From NCBI RefSeq assembly GCF_900215315.1, contig NZ_OBEB01000006.1, positions 186,001 to 250,000 of the forward strand: a stretch of DNA of 64,000 bases. Reading direction: 5' to 3'. Position numbers and translations under genes: made by a program. The notes beneath the pieces are model-generated. The model made no database searches, was not told the origin of the DNA, and worked only from the letters and a program-made list of their open reading frames with translations. Every line of letters begins with the position of its first letter. Position 1 is the first letter of the stretch. The DNA is from Arsukibacterium tuosuense (GTDB lineage: Bacteria; Pseudomonadota; Gammaproteobacteria; Enterobacterales; Alteromonadaceae). Positions 34,740-44,650 of this stretch are shown piece after piece.

Positions 34740-35483
34740 CTATTTTGGTTGCGCATCCAGCGACTTACCATTTTCAGCGATACTGTCATCAGCCATTAAA
34801 TACAAATATAACCACATCAGGTCTTCCGGCGTTTTTAAACGCATAGGGTCTTCTCCAGGATAAGCTTTAGCGCGCATCGCGGTGCGGGTGGCGCCCGGGT
34901 TGATACAATTTACCCGAATTGAACTGCCAGCGTACTCGTCAGCCATAACCTGCATCAGCCCCTCAGTGGCAAATTTTGATACTGCATAAGGCCCCCAATA
35001 TGCGCGACCGGTGCGGCCAACGCCAGATGATGTAAAGATAACCGAGGCTGTTGGTGATTTTTTCAAAACCGGAATCAGTGCCTGAGTCATCAGCATGGCG
35101 CCGGTGACATTAATCTGCATAATGTCTTGCCAGCTCGCCAGATTGATGTGCTCAAAAGGGCTAAGTACACCGAGTAAGCCAGCGTTATGCAGCAGGCCGT
35201 CCAGTTTGCCGAATTCACGCTCAATAGTCGTCGCCATATCTTTGTAATGGCTGGCGGTTGCGCCTTTTAAATCCAGTGGAATAATCGCAGGCTCAGCGCC
35301 ACCAGCGGCAACAATTTCATCGTACACGGCCTCAAGCTTGTTAACAGTTCTTCCCAGCAAGATAACCGTTGCCCCATATCGGGCGTAGGTCAGTGCGGCA
35401 CAGCGACCAATACCATCACCAGCGCCGGTTACTAAAATAACTTTACTCTGCAGCGCCCCTGCAGGTGCGGTGTAGTTATCCAT
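34740..35483 (-). CDS. yciK: YciK-family short-chain dehydrogenase
   Basis: 247 residues from the ATG at 35483 (MDNYTAPAGALQ); the frame extends 26 codons upstream without need, and YciK is about 250. Rossmann motif VTGAGDGIGR, HNAGLLG and the catalytic set FTSSGVGRTGRAYWGPYAVSK (Ser, YxxxK) are present. It is a cytoplasmic NAD(P)-dependent oxidoreductase; the physiological substrate of YciK is not established. Convergent with the H-NS-like gene. Confidence 0.9.
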   Translation of the reverse strand: MDNYTAPAGALQSKVILVTGAGDGIGRCAALTYARYGATVILLGRTVNKLEAVYDEIVAAGGAEPAIIPLDLKGATASHYKDMATTIEREFGKLDGLLHNAGLLGVLSPFEHINLASWQDIMQINVTGAMLMTQALIPVLKKSPTASVIFTSSGVGRTGRAYWGPYAVSKFATEGLMQVMADEYAGSSIRVNCINPGATRTAMRAKAYPGEDPMRLKTPEDLMWLYLYLMADDSIAENGKSLDAQPK

Positions 35484-35720
35484 AAAATCTAACCTGTTAG
35501 CGTTAAAAAACGGCGCAAGCATACGCTTAAAACAAATATTTTGCATCTTTCTTGCTGCCAACCGTATTTTTACGCTAGCGATCTGGCAGACTTTGAGTTA
35601 ACTTTAACTGGTCGTAGCTGTTCAGTATCGGCAGCCACTCTAAACTAAAAAGAATTCGTAATAAGTAAAGCAAGGTTTTGCTTTGCAATAAAAAAAAAGC
35701 GTTAAGGACGGGGAGAGATT

Positions 35721-38084
35721 ATGAAAAAGCTTGCTATTAGTATCGCTGTTGCGGCAGCGATCGGCCTGGCTGGTTGCGGTGATTCATTAGAAGATATTCA
35801 ACAGGATGTTGCTGACCAGGGTACAGTGACACCTGCTTCGAGAGTTATATTTGACCCGACTGCGGGTCGGGTTTCAGTGCCGAACGACTTATTATTCCAA
35901 GGCACCACAGATGGTACCTTAACCCTTGATAGTGGGGATAACCCGGATTACACCGACCCGCAAACTGCGCTTGGTGCACTTGATGGCTGGTCAACCCAGA
36001 ACCCGTTTGCCATTGACCTCAGCTTTGCGCCAGGCGTTAGCTTAAATGCAGATAGCGCTCAAACGCCTGGGGCAGTTCGGGTATTTAAAGCGTTAATGGG
36101 TGATCCTATGTCGCCTGAAGCAGCGTGCACAGAAGTACCGCGCGGTGCTGCTTGTCAGATTACTGAAGAGCTGGTGTTTGGTCAGGACTTTGTAACCGCT
36201 GGTCGTGGTAACAGCGTTGCGGTTATTCCGTTGAAACCTCTGGACAATGCAACGACCTACTTACTTGCACTGACTAATGTGTTGCAGGACAGCAATGGTG
36301 AATCGGTTAAACCCTCAACCACCTATGAACTGGTGAAGCAGGATATTGCGACATTACCTCTGGCAAGTGATTCTCAGCGGGCATTGCAGGGGGTGATTAA
36401 CAGCTTTGAAAATGTCATGGTAAGCGATCAGGGACTGAACAAAGATAATATTATTTATACTGCGGCTATCACTACGCAGTCAGCTGGGGCAGTGCTTTCA
36501 ACCTTAAAGCAATTGATGGCATCACCCACCCCAACAGGTTATGGCCCGTCACCTTTAGTTGTAAATGATACTGGCTTAACTGTTTCACAATTAAACCCAA
36601 ACTTTGCCGGCAACCCCGCTTTTGCGATTACCCGTTACTACACCGGGACAATGAACCTGGCTTATTATCTGGGGTTACCAACGGAAGCTAATCCAACCGC
36701 ACCATTAAATACCCGCTGGATGGCACGTTGTGACAGCGGCGCAATCATTGCTGCTTTACCACCGGAAATGAAACCGGAAACCCCGGTTTCTGAAAACGAT
36801 GGCGCTTGCCAGGCGTTTAGTGGTGGCGCTTTGCGTGATTTAGGTGTTGATCAGGCGCGGCATCTTACCAAGTTTAATACCATTCCTAAAATTAATGGTT
36901 ATCAGACTGTCGATGTTCAGATGACAGTGCCCGACGCCAATGTCATTGATATGCCCGCGGCCGGCTGGCCGGTGGTTATTTTACAACATGGTATTACTTC
37001 ACGTCGCTCCGATATGTTGGCGATTACCGGTACTTTGGCATCTCAGGGCTTCGCCACTGTTGCCATTGACCATCCTTTACATGGTGACCGTGGGTTTGGT
37101 CAGTTAAATGCCAGCGGTGGTAATGCAACGGTGTACATGAACCTGAGCAATTTATTAGTGACCCGCGACAATTTGCGGCAAAGTATCGCTGATATGCTGG
37201 CACTTCGTCTGGCGCTGAATTTTGCTCAGGGTGTAGATCTGGACACCAGCCGGGTACAGTTTTTAGGGCACTCACTGGGCGGGATTACCGGTACCTCTAT
37301 GGTGGCATTGGCAAATACCAGCACAGGTAATGCGGACTTAGATGCGTTGTATAGCGTTGAAACCGCTGCGCTGGCGATGCCCGGTGGTGCTGTAGCCAAT
37401 TTCCTGCTTGATTCTGCAGCATTTGGTCCACTGATTAAAGCCAGTGTGATGCTGGGTGCCGGCGGTGAGTTAACCAGTGACTTTGTAACTTACGTTGCAG
37501 CGAATACTGACTGTGGCGCGCCAACAGCAGAGACTGCGCAAACTTATCCTGCCTGTGCTGCACCGGTGGTTAATGACTATCTGGTGACGTTAGCGGAGCC
37601 GGCTAATGCTGCGCAGCAGGCACGTGTGTCAGCAACATTAACTCAGTTTGCTTTTGCAGCACAGACAGTAACGGATGCCGGCGACCCTAATAATTATGCT
37701 GAGCGTCTTGTTAACAGTGAAACACCGGTATATATGATTGAAGTCGTTGGCAATAGTGATGGCAATCTGCCAGATCAGGTTATTCCAAACGGTTATTTTA
37801 ACCCGCTGGTAGCACTGGCTGCAGGTAAGATGCCATTAGCCGGAACTGAACCGCTGGCCCGCCTGTTGGAAACAGTTAGTGTGCCGGCAGCGGCTGGCGG
37901 TGTTACTCTGAATGGTAATAATGCTATCTCCAGGTTCAGTGAGGGTGACCACGGCTCAATTTTGAGTCCGGCTGCCAGCCTGGCAGCAACGCAGGAAATG
38001 CAAACTCAAAGCGTAACCTTTTTCTTAAACAGAGGTCAGGGCTTGTTGGTTTCAAACCCTGCAGTATTAGCAAGCGGCAACTAA
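35721..38084 (+). CDS. VolA/Pla-1-family extracellular lipase/phospholipase (lipoprotein)
   Basis: 787 residues. Lipobox LAGC (C19) makes it a surface or outer-membrane lipoprotein. The N-terminal 250 residues carry the ASRVIFDPTAGRVSVPNDLLF motif; the catalytic alpha/beta hydrolase part has VVILQHGITSRRSDM, the nucleophile elbow FLGHSLGGITGT near 517 and a late SEGDHGSIL histidine. It matches the Pla-1/cef family (VolA in Vibrio), which releases fatty acids from lysophospholipids outside the cell. GGGGAGAG precedes the ATG and the gene is monocistronic with a terminator. Confidence 0.93.
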   Translation: MKKLAISIAVAAAIGLAGCGDSLEDIQQDVADQGTVTPASRVIFDPTAGRVSVPNDLLFQGTTDGTLTLDSGDNPDYTDPQTALGALDGWSTQNPFAIDLSFAPGVSLNADSAQTPGAVRVFKALMGDPMSPEAACTEVPRGAACQITEELVFGQDFVTAGRGNSVAVIPLKPLDNATTYLLALTNVLQDSNGESVKPSTTYELVKQDIATLPLASDSQRALQGVINSFENVMVSDQGLNKDNIIYTAAITTQSAGAVLSTLKQLMASPTPTGYGPSPLVVNDTGLTVSQLNPNFAGNPAFAITRYYTGTMNLAYYLGLPTEANPTAPLNTRWMARCDSGAIIAALPPEMKPETPVSENDGACQAFSGGALRDLGVDQARHLTKFNTIPKINGYQTVDVQMTVPDANVIDMPAAGWPVVILQHGITSRRSDMLAITGTLASQGFATVAIDHPLHGDRGFGQLNASGGNATVYMNLSNLLVTRDNLRQSIADMLALRLALNFAQGVDLDTSRVQFLGHSLGGITGTSMVALANTSTGNADLDALYSVETAALAMPGGAVANFLLDSAAFGPLIKASVMLGAGGELTSDFVTYVAANTDCGAPTAETAQTYPACAAPVVNDYLVTLAEPANAAQQARVSATLTQFAFAAQTVTDAGDPNNYAERLVNSETPVYMIEVVGNSDGNLPDQVIPNGYFNPLVALAAGKMPLAGTEPLARLLETVSVPAAAGGVTLNGNNAISRFSEGDHGSILSPAASLAATQEMQTQSVTFFLNRGQGLLVSNPAVLASGN

Positions 38085-38100
38085 ACCTGATGGTTTACAC

Positions 38101-38137
38101 AAAGCCCGGCGGCTTTAGGCGCCGGGCTTTTTCTTTT
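38101..38137 (+). terminator. Intrinsic terminator of the lipase gene
   Basis: 11-bp stem AAAGCCCGGCG / CGCCGGGCTTT (38101-38130, eight-nt loop) followed by TTCTTTT. Confidence 0.92.
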
Positions 38138-38185
38138 GGAAAATCAGGATAGAATACGTCTAAACAATTAAACAGGAGTGTTACT

Positions 38186-39187
38186 TTGGCATTTTTAATG
38201 GAATATGGCATGTTTTTGGCAAAGGCCGCGACTATCGTATTTGCGATAGCAATGGTGGCTGGCATCATAGTGAACGCCAGTCATAAACCCAAAGCGAAGA
38301 AAGGCCAGCTGGAGTTTACTGATCTGAGTAAACATTACCGACAGCAGACTGAAGACTTACAACAGCGTTTACTGGACAAAAAGGCTTTTAAACAATGGCA
38401 GAAAACCCGGCAAAAAAACCAAAAACTGCAGGGCGATGACCAACCATGCCTGTTTTTGCTCGAATTTACTGGCTCTATGGACGCCAGAGAGACCGAGTCT
38501 CTGCGGGAGGAAGTCTCAGCCTTGCTTGCTATCGCAAAGCCTGAGGACGAAGTTTTGCTGCGTCTGGAAAGTGGTGGTGGCGTGGTCCATGGTTATGGAT
38601 TAGCTGCATCTCAGCTGGATAGGATCCGCAAGCAGGGCATTGCGCTTACGGTAGCGGTGGATAAGGTCGCAGCAAGCGGTGGCTATATGATGGCTTGCAT
38701 TGGTAATAAAATTATAGCCGCGCCCTTCGCCATCTTAGGTTCAATAGGGGTAATTGCTCAACTGCCCAACTTTCACAAATTGCTGCAGAAAAATCATGTC
38801 GACTTTGAACAATTTACCGCAGGTGAATTTAAGCGGACCGTAACCTTGTTTGGTGAAAACACCGAGAAGGGCAGGCAGAAGTTTCAACAGGAGCTGGAGG
38901 AAACTCATGTTTTATTTAAAAACTTTGTCCAGCAACACCGGCCACAGCTGGATGTAGCGCGTGTGGCAACCGGAGAGCATTGGTTTGGATATCAGGCGCT
39001 GGAGTTACAACTGGTTGACACTATTCAGACCAGTGACGACTATCTGCTGAATAAGTTGCCTAGTCACCGGCTATTTAAGGTGAGTTATCAACTGAAAAAA
39101 GGTTTAGCCGAGAAAGTCGGAATGGGCTCAGCTAACGTGGTATCACAATGGTGGCAAAGGCTGGTACAACATAACTGGCAGCGTTAG
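38186..39187 (+). CDS. sohB: SohB inner-membrane protease (peptidase S49)
   Basis: 333 residues starting at TTG (38186), supported by AGGAG eight bases upstream and by the family N-terminus (x-FLxEYGxFLAKA). One N-terminal membrane helix (about 8-28) is followed by the S49 domain: LRLESGGGVVHGYGLAA, the catalytic serine in VAASGGYMMACIGN and the lysine in GEFKRTVTLFGENTEKG. It is a SppA-like serine/lysine protease on the periplasmic side; its natural substrates are not well known. Convergent with the symporter gene. Confidence 0.95.
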   Translation: MAFLMEYGMFLAKAATIVFAIAMVAGIIVNASHKPKAKKGQLEFTDLSKHYRQQTEDLQQRLLDKKAFKQWQKTRQKNQKLQGDDQPCLFLLEFTGSMDARETESLREEVSALLAIAKPEDEVLLRLESGGGVVHGYGLAASQLDRIRKQGIALTVAVDKVAASGGYMMACIGNKIIAAPFAILGSIGVIAQLPNFHKLLQKNHVDFEQFTAGEFKRTVTLFGENTEKGRQKFQQELEETHVLFKNFVQQHRPQLDVARVATGEHWFGYQALELQLVDTIQTSDDYLLNKLPSHRLFKVSYQLKKGLAEKVGMGSANVVSQWWQRLVQHNWQR

Positions 39188-39217
39188 CAACAGGGTGAAG
39201 TTAGCAGCAGTGTTAAA

Positions 39218-39249
39218 CTAACAACAGGCTGAACTCCGCCTGTTGTTAG
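39218..39249. terminator. Convergent terminator hairpin
   Basis: Perfect 12-bp stem CTAACAACAGGC / GCCTGTTGTTAG with an eight-nt loop between sohB and the symporter gene. U-tracts are poor on both sides. Confidence 0.6.
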
Positions 39250-39273
39250 CATTGGCGTTTGCTATGGCTCGCG

Positions 39274-40608
39274 CTAGCGTAAGTGATGAAAATCTACACT
39301 CTCATCTTTCACCCCTGCACTCGCATCGTCAAATACGGCCTGGTCAAATTGCTTTTCACTTTTGCCAACGATACAGGACACCATGGCATCCCCGGTAACA
39401 TTCACTGCAGTCCGGGTCATATCAAGCAGCCTGTCTACACCTATTATCAACGCTATACCTTCAACCGGCAGGCCAACTTGTTGTAACACCATGGCAAGCA
39501 TAATTAAGCCGACACCAGGCACGCCAGCAGTTCCGATTGATGCCAATGTCGCGGTCAGGATTACCATCAGGTAATCAGCGATTGTCAAATCGACCAGATA
39601 GACCTGAGCAATAAATACCGTAGCCACACCCTGCATAATAGCGGTGCCATCCATATTAATGGTCGCGCCCAACGGCACGGTAAAGGATGCAATACTGTTT
39701 TTAACACCAAGCTTTTTAGTTACGGTTTCCATCGTAACCGGCATGGTAGCGTTACTACTGGAGGTGCTGAATCCAAATAAGGCGGCGTCACGCATTTTGC
39801 GTAGGAATATTAGTGGGTTTAACCCTGTAAGCAGCTTAAGTATAACGCTGTAACTTATCAGACCATGGAAAATCAGCACCGCAAGCACGACGCCGAAATA
39901 CTTTGCCAGACTGACAATGGTTTCAAAGCCCAGTGTAGTAAATAACTTAGCCATCAGAAAAAATACGCCGTACGGCGCCAGGTTCATCAAAATGGTCACC
40001 AGCTTCATGATGACTTCACTGAGATCACTAAATACCGCAGCCAGTCGCTCACCGGGTTTACCACTTAACGCCATGGAGATACCAAACAAAACGGCAAATA
40101 CAATTATTTGCAGCATATTACCCTGCGCCATTGACTCAATCGGGTTGCTTGGGAAAATATTAATAAACACCTGCGCCAGCGATGGTGCTTCAGAAATATC
40201 AAAGCTGGCATCAGATTGCCGGTCGACTCCCTGGCCCGGGGCAACTAATATGGCGGCTGTCATGGCCAGAGTAATCGCAACAGCCGTCGTAATAAGGTAT
40301 AAGCCAATGGTTTTGCCACCAAGCCGACCCAGGGTAGAGGTGTCTGACAACGAGCAGGTACCGCAAACCAGTGAGACAAACACCAGTGGCACAACCAGCA
40401 TTTTCAAACTGGCAATAAAGATTTCGCCGCCAACATGAAAAATACCATCAACGAAAAAGGCTTTAAGTGGTATGGCAAGGCTAAACAGAGAGAGGACACG
40501 CTCTTCCTGGCCTGCTAAGATAGCTTTGAAAAAGAAACCAACTAAAATGCCGGCTACCATGCCGATAACGATGCGGGCAGTTAATCCTAATTTACGATTT
40601 TTGCTCAT
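39274..40608 (-). CDS. Dicarboxylate/amino acid:cation symporter (DAACS)
   Basis: 444 residues with the glutamate/dicarboxylate transporter fold: about eight helices plus two re-entrant loops. Landmarks are LKMLVVPLVFVSLVCG, the serine-rich hairpin FSTSSSNATMPVT, NMDGTAIMQGVA and DRLLDMTRTAVNVTGD. It imports glutamate, aspartate or C4-dicarboxylates with Na+ or H+ through the inner membrane. The substrate cannot be fixed from sequence. Monocistronic. Confidence 0.94.
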   Translation of the reverse strand: MSKNRKLGLTARIVIGMVAGILVGFFFKAILAGQEERVLSLFSLAIPLKAFFVDGIFHVGGEIFIASLKMLVVPLVFVSLVCGTCSLSDTSTLGRLGGKTIGLYLITTAVAITLAMTAAILVAPGQGVDRQSDASFDISEAPSLAQVFINIFPSNPIESMAQGNMLQIIVFAVLFGISMALSGKPGERLAAVFSDLSEVIMKLVTILMNLAPYGVFFLMAKLFTTLGFETIVSLAKYFGVVLAVLIFHGLISYSVILKLLTGLNPLIFLRKMRDAALFGFSTSSSNATMPVTMETVTKKLGVKNSIASFTVPLGATINMDGTAIMQGVATVFIAQVYLVDLTIADYLMVILTATLASIGTAGVPGVGLIMLAMVLQQVGLPVEGIALIIGVDRLLDMTRTAVNVTGDAMVSCIVGKSEKQFDQAVFDDASAGVKDESVDFHHLR

Positions 40609-40777
40609 TGTTTTAGTGATATATCAGTGCGGAATTTGCTTAAGACTATCAGTTTGCAGCGCTATTTGGCAGGCTTGACAAAAATTTTTTTGAAAATTGC
40701 TGTGACGTAGTGATAATTAATGGTTTAAGATGCAATTAACAAAAACTATATATAAAAAACAGCTTGGGAGAGTTTTC

Positions 40778-43006
40778 ATGCGAAACATCCGGCAACTACT
40801 TGTTGCATTAATGATTACATCGCTGGCCGCTTGTGGTGGCGGCGGTACCTTGGGCAGTGGCGGCGGTGATAGCGGCGGTGGAACAGGTGGCAGCGCTCCG
40901 GTGTTTACGCTGGCACTCACTATCACTAATACAGCGGGCACTGAAACCAATAACCTGTCGCAAGATACCCCTCTGGTTGTTACGGCAACTTTAACTGCGA
41001 CAAATGATGGCAACGTTGCCAACCAGCTTATCAATTTTGAAGTTTCCGGCGAGGGCCTGGCAGCGTTGGGTAACGACGCAGGGGCTGCCTCTACCAACGC
41101 TGAGGGTGTAGCAACAATTCCTCTGCTTGTTGGTAATCGCTCTGGCGCAGGACAGATCAACGCCAGTTTTGGTGAAGTATCTGCCAGCGCAGTATTTAAT
41201 TCTGCCGGTGATGGTGGCGATCAGGTTGACATTACCATCGGTAGCGTCAGGTTAATTGCTGATAAGTTATTGCTAGGCTCTGGTGCGACAGATAAAGTCG
41301 AACTCAGTGCTCTGGTCAGGGACGTTAACAATGTTACGTTATCGGAAGTTCCGGTGACCTTTTCTGCTGACTCAGGTGAAATAAACATTGTCGATACTGT
41401 TACTGGCCCCAATGGCATCGCTAAAGCTACTCTGACGACCTTATCTGATAGTAACAACCGAGAAATATCAATAGTTGCCCGGGTTCAGCAGCAAACCGCT
41501 GAACTCATTATTGATGTGGTTGGTACTAACCTGGAGATCGCGGCACCATCAGCCGTGGTATTGAACGACAGTGCCACCATCGATGTGTTTGTCACCGATT
41601 CCAGCGGTAATGGTATTCAGGGTGTTGTATTAGATGTCAGTTCAGCGCTCGGTAATACATTAAATGAGACTAATCCCGAAACGGTAGGGTCTGGCGGTAA
41701 GGCTTCATTCACTTACACTGGTGTAAACAGTGGTGTTGATACCCTGACGGTGTCAGCTCTTGGTATCTCCAGCAACGTTGAATTGAACGTGAGCCCTGAC
41801 ACTTTTGTGTTCGAGCAAGTCAATGGTGAAGAGGACGGGGTGGTAGAAATACCATTAAATACAGCACAGGGCCTTGGCGTTCAGTGGTTAATTGATGAAT
41901 CTCCAAATGCTGGTGAAGCCATTAGTTTTGCAACCTCTCGTGGTTTTATTGCTACGTCAGCAGCAGGACTGGTTGATGAACATGTAACGGTGTCCCAGAA
42001 TACTGATGCAGATGGTGAGGCTCAGGTGTTTGTGCAGTCTGGTTTTGCCGGTCTGGCCACTATTGCCGCTCAGGGCGGAGATGCCGGAAGTAGTGTAAAT
42101 GCGCAGAAGATAGTTGAGTTTGTTGCCACTACACCAACCAAAGTTGAAGTTCAGGCATTTCCGGCTCAGGTAGGTTTAGGTGAGACCAGTGCAGTGCGGG
42201 CCATCGTTCGTGATGCGAGCAACAACCCTGTGAAAAACCAGAATGTGGTGTTTACGCTGGATAATTCGGCGGGTGGTCAACTCAGCGCAGTGCTGGCACG
42301 CACTAATTCCCAGGGTGTGGCATCAACTGTGTTTTCTGCCGATAGCACCACTGGTGGTGGTGTGGAAGGTTTAAATCTGGTTGTGAAAGGTGCCCTGGCA
42401 GCGAATGATGCAATTGTCGGCCAGACTGATATAGCTGTGGGCCGCAGGACGTTATTCTTCCGGTTCGGTACCGGTAACGTAATAACCAAACCAAACGATA
42501 GTACTTATTCAAAAGAGTTTTCAGTTATTGTTACCGACAGTTCGGGTAATCCGGTGCCAAACCAACAGCTCAATGTTGCTGTAGTACCGGTTTCTTATTC
42601 CAAAGGGATTTGGGTTAAGTCACCGCCAGCGCCGGCGACCTTCAAAAACTGGGCTGCCCAGGTATCTGCTACCTGCCTGAACGAAGACGTAAATTTGGAT
42701 GGTATTTTAGAGATATCGGAAGATACAAATGGCGACGGCCAGATAACGCCAGGCAACCGGGCGACTGTGCCAGTCACTGTCACAGCTGACGAGAGTGGCA
42801 TAGCCGTGTTTAACGTACAATACCCACAAGATGTAGGCGCCTGGATGGATGTGCGTTTACAAGTATCTGGAACGGCGTCGGGTACTGAAAATGTGTCTTC
42901 TCGTGAGTATGGCTTGCCTGTATCGAGTGAAGATGTGACAGTTGAAACCTCACCACCACCAAGCAATCCATTTGGTGTTGTAGGTGATTGTACCGTTGTT
43001 GATTAA
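40778..43006 (+). CDS. Surface lipoprotein with repeated bacterial Ig-like (group 1) domains
   Basis: 742 residues from the ATG at 40778 (GGGAGA upstream; the open frame begins 16 codons earlier). Lipobox LAAC, then a Gly/Ser-rich linker (GGGGTLGSGGGDSGGG) and a chain of about six Big_1-type beta domains, recognisable by repeats such as VTLSEVPVTFSADSGEI, NGIAKATLTTLS, NPVKNQNVVFTLDNSAGG and NSQGVASTVFSAD. The C-terminal part holds an EF-like DVNLDGILEISEDTNGDGQ, likely Ca-binding. It is a surface stalk or adhesin of unknown partner. A strong terminator follows. Confidence 0.88.
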   Translation: MRNIRQLLVALMITSLAACGGGGTLGSGGGDSGGGTGGSAPVFTLALTITNTAGTETNNLSQDTPLVVTATLTATNDGNVANQLINFEVSGEGLAALGNDAGAASTNAEGVATIPLLVGNRSGAGQINASFGEVSASAVFNSAGDGGDQVDITIGSVRLIADKLLLGSGATDKVELSALVRDVNNVTLSEVPVTFSADSGEINIVDTVTGPNGIAKATLTTLSDSNNREISIVARVQQQTAELIIDVVGTNLEIAAPSAVVLNDSATIDVFVTDSSGNGIQGVVLDVSSALGNTLNETNPETVGSGGKASFTYTGVNSGVDTLTVSALGISSNVELNVSPDTFVFEQVNGEEDGVVEIPLNTAQGLGVQWLIDESPNAGEAISFATSRGFIATSAAGLVDEHVTVSQNTDADGEAQVFVQSGFAGLATIAAQGGDAGSSVNAQKIVEFVATTPTKVEVQAFPAQVGLGETSAVRAIVRDASNNPVKNQNVVFTLDNSAGGQLSAVLARTNSQGVASTVFSADSTTGGGVEGLNLVVKGALAANDAIVGQTDIAVGRRTLFFRFGTGNVITKPNDSTYSKEFSVIVTDSSGNPVPNQQLNVAVVPVSYSKGIWVKSPPAPATFKNWAAQVSATCLNEDVNLDGILEISEDTNGDGQITPGNRATVPVTVTADESGIAVFNVQYPQDVGAWMDVRLQVSGTASGTENVSSREYGLPVSSEDVTVETSPPPSNPFGVVGDCTVVD

Positions 43007-43036
43007 CGATATACAGCCCGCCTGACAGCGGGCAAA

Positions 43037-43062
43037 ATAAAACCGCCAACTGGCGGTTTTAT
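43037..43062. terminator. Bidirectional terminator
   Basis: ATAAAACCGCCA / TGGCGGTTTTAT (43037-43062) with A and T runs on both sides, between the Ig-like lipoprotein gene and astB. Confidence 0.9.
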
Positions 43063-43078
43063 TATTTGTGCAGGTTTG

Positions 43079-44419
43079 TTAGCGCTGGAACTGATAAACA
43101 GAACCCAGGTTTAAGATTTGAGTCAGCTCATCAAGTGCTGCCCGGGATTCTTTTAATAGCAGCGGATCAGCCAAATCTGCTTCCGAAATCTGATCGCGGT
43201 AATGTTTATCTACCCAGTTGTTTAACGTGGCAAATAACTGGTCATTCATCAGTACGTGTGGGTTTACCGCCTGACGTTCCTGCTCACTTAACGCCACCCG
43301 CAACCGCAAACACGCCGGGCCGCCGCCATTGCGCATGCTTTGTTTTACATCATAATAATGCACATGTTTTATGGGTGTGCCACGGCCGGTTAGTTCTGCC
43401 AGATAGCGGCTAACAGTTGGGCTGTCCTGACATTCCGTCGGCGCGATGATAGCCATTTCGCCATTGGCCAGGGTAATAACCTGAGTATTGAATAAATACG
43501 TGTTAATCGCTACCTGTACTGACACATCTTTATCGTTCACTTCAATCAGAAATAAGTCGCTCTCATTACCAAATTTACGTTTTAGCTCATCAAGTTTACT
43601 TTGGGTATCCACAAAGGCCTGCTGATGGTAAAACAGCACATTCTGATTGCCGACAGCGATAACATCGTTATGGAATACGCCCTGATCAATCACATCGGGG
43701 TTTTGTTGCATATAAACTACATGATCGTTACTTAAGCCATGCAAACGGGCTACGGCCTCACAGGCTTCCAGTGTGTGCCTGGCCGGAAAACGTTTCGGTG
43801 CTGCCTTGGACTGATCGAACGCATAACGACCAAACACAAACAGTTCAACACCTTTTTTGCCGTAATCACTGCACAATCTGGTATGATTCGCCGCACCTTC
43901 ATCACCAAAATGGTCGTTGTCTGGCAAATGTTGATGATGAGCAAAGTGGCCAGGGTCAGCAAACATTGCCTGTAATATTCTGCCGGTAGTCTGTGGTTCC
44001 AGTGACCGGTGAAATTTGTTGGTTAAGTTTGCCGGAGTAAAATGTACCTTGTTGTCACTGGTATCTGCACTTGGCGAGATTGTTGCGGCGTTTGCGGTCC
44101 ACATACTGGATGCTGAACATACTGCCCGAAACACAGCCGGTGCTTGTTTGGCCGCGGTGGCAATGATGTCACTGTCTGAACCGGTAAAGCCAAGCCGGCG
44201 TAACGTGTATACATCCGGGCGCTCTTGCGGAGCAAGCACGCCTTGCACTAAACCTAAATCGTGCAATGCCTTCATTTTCTGCAAACCTTGCTTGGCTGCT
44301 TGTTTTGGGCTGGAAGTGTTGTTAGCGTTAGATAAAGAGGCAACGTTGCCGACTGACAAGCCGGCATAGTTATGGGTTGGTCCTACCAGACCATCGAAAT
44401 TTGCTTCAAAGTACTTCAT
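43079..44419 (-). CDS. astB: N-succinylarginine dihydrolase
   Basis: 446 residues from the ATG at 44419 ([22 protein letters not shown], the family start); the frame extends 11 codons further. AstB removes two ammonia from N2-succinylarginine in the AST arginine degradation pathway. Motifs: [53 protein letters not shown] and the catalytic Cys in [13 protein letters not shown]. The other ast genes are not in the window, so the pathway is split in this genome. Cytoplasmic. Confidence 0.96.
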   Translation of the reverse strand: MKYFEANFDGLVGPTHNYAGLSVGNVASLSNANNTSSPKQAAKQGLQKMKALHDLGLVQGVLAPQERPDVYTLRRLGFTGSDSDIIATAAKQAPAVFRAVCSASSMWTANAATISPSADTSDNKVHFTPANLTNKFHRSLEPQTTGRILQAMFADPGHFAHHQHLPDNDHFGDEGAANHTRLCSDYGKKGVELFVFGRYAFDQSKAAPKRFPARHTLEACEAVARLHGLSNDHVVYMQQNPDVIDQGVFHNDVIAVGNQNVLFYHQQAFVDTQSKLDELKRKFGNESDLFLIEVNDKDVSVQVAINTYLFNTQVITLANGEMAIIAPTECQDSPTVSRYLAELTGRGTPIKHVHYYDVKQSMRNGGGPACLRLRVALSEQERQAVNPHVLMNDQLFATLNNWVDKHYRDQISEADLADPLLLKESRAALDELTQILNLGSVYQFQR

Positions 44420-44650
44420 TTTTGCTTTATATCCTTCTGTTGGAAGGGGCACTGTTTTTATTATTATTGCGGCCGCTTATGTTTTTTTATGCTTCATTTT
44501 GGAGTTGGCTATCAAATAGCCGCTGGGTCTGTAAAATGGCCCGGATTGCATAATAATGAGTTTATTCACTTGTCACAACTGCGGTTTGCGGATATATGTT
44601 AAAAAAGGGCGGCCAAAAGGCGGCTAAAGTTAGGGAATTCAGGTTTTAAG

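Noticed and set aside
39917..40438. 173-residue plus-strand frame opposite the symporter gene
   Set aside because: Antisense of a clearly real DAACS gene.
44540..44580. ArgR-box-like sequence (GTGAATAAACTCATTA on the minus strand) upstream of astB
   Set aside because: The half-sites are out of register with the ARG-box consensus, and the position is also upstream of topA.
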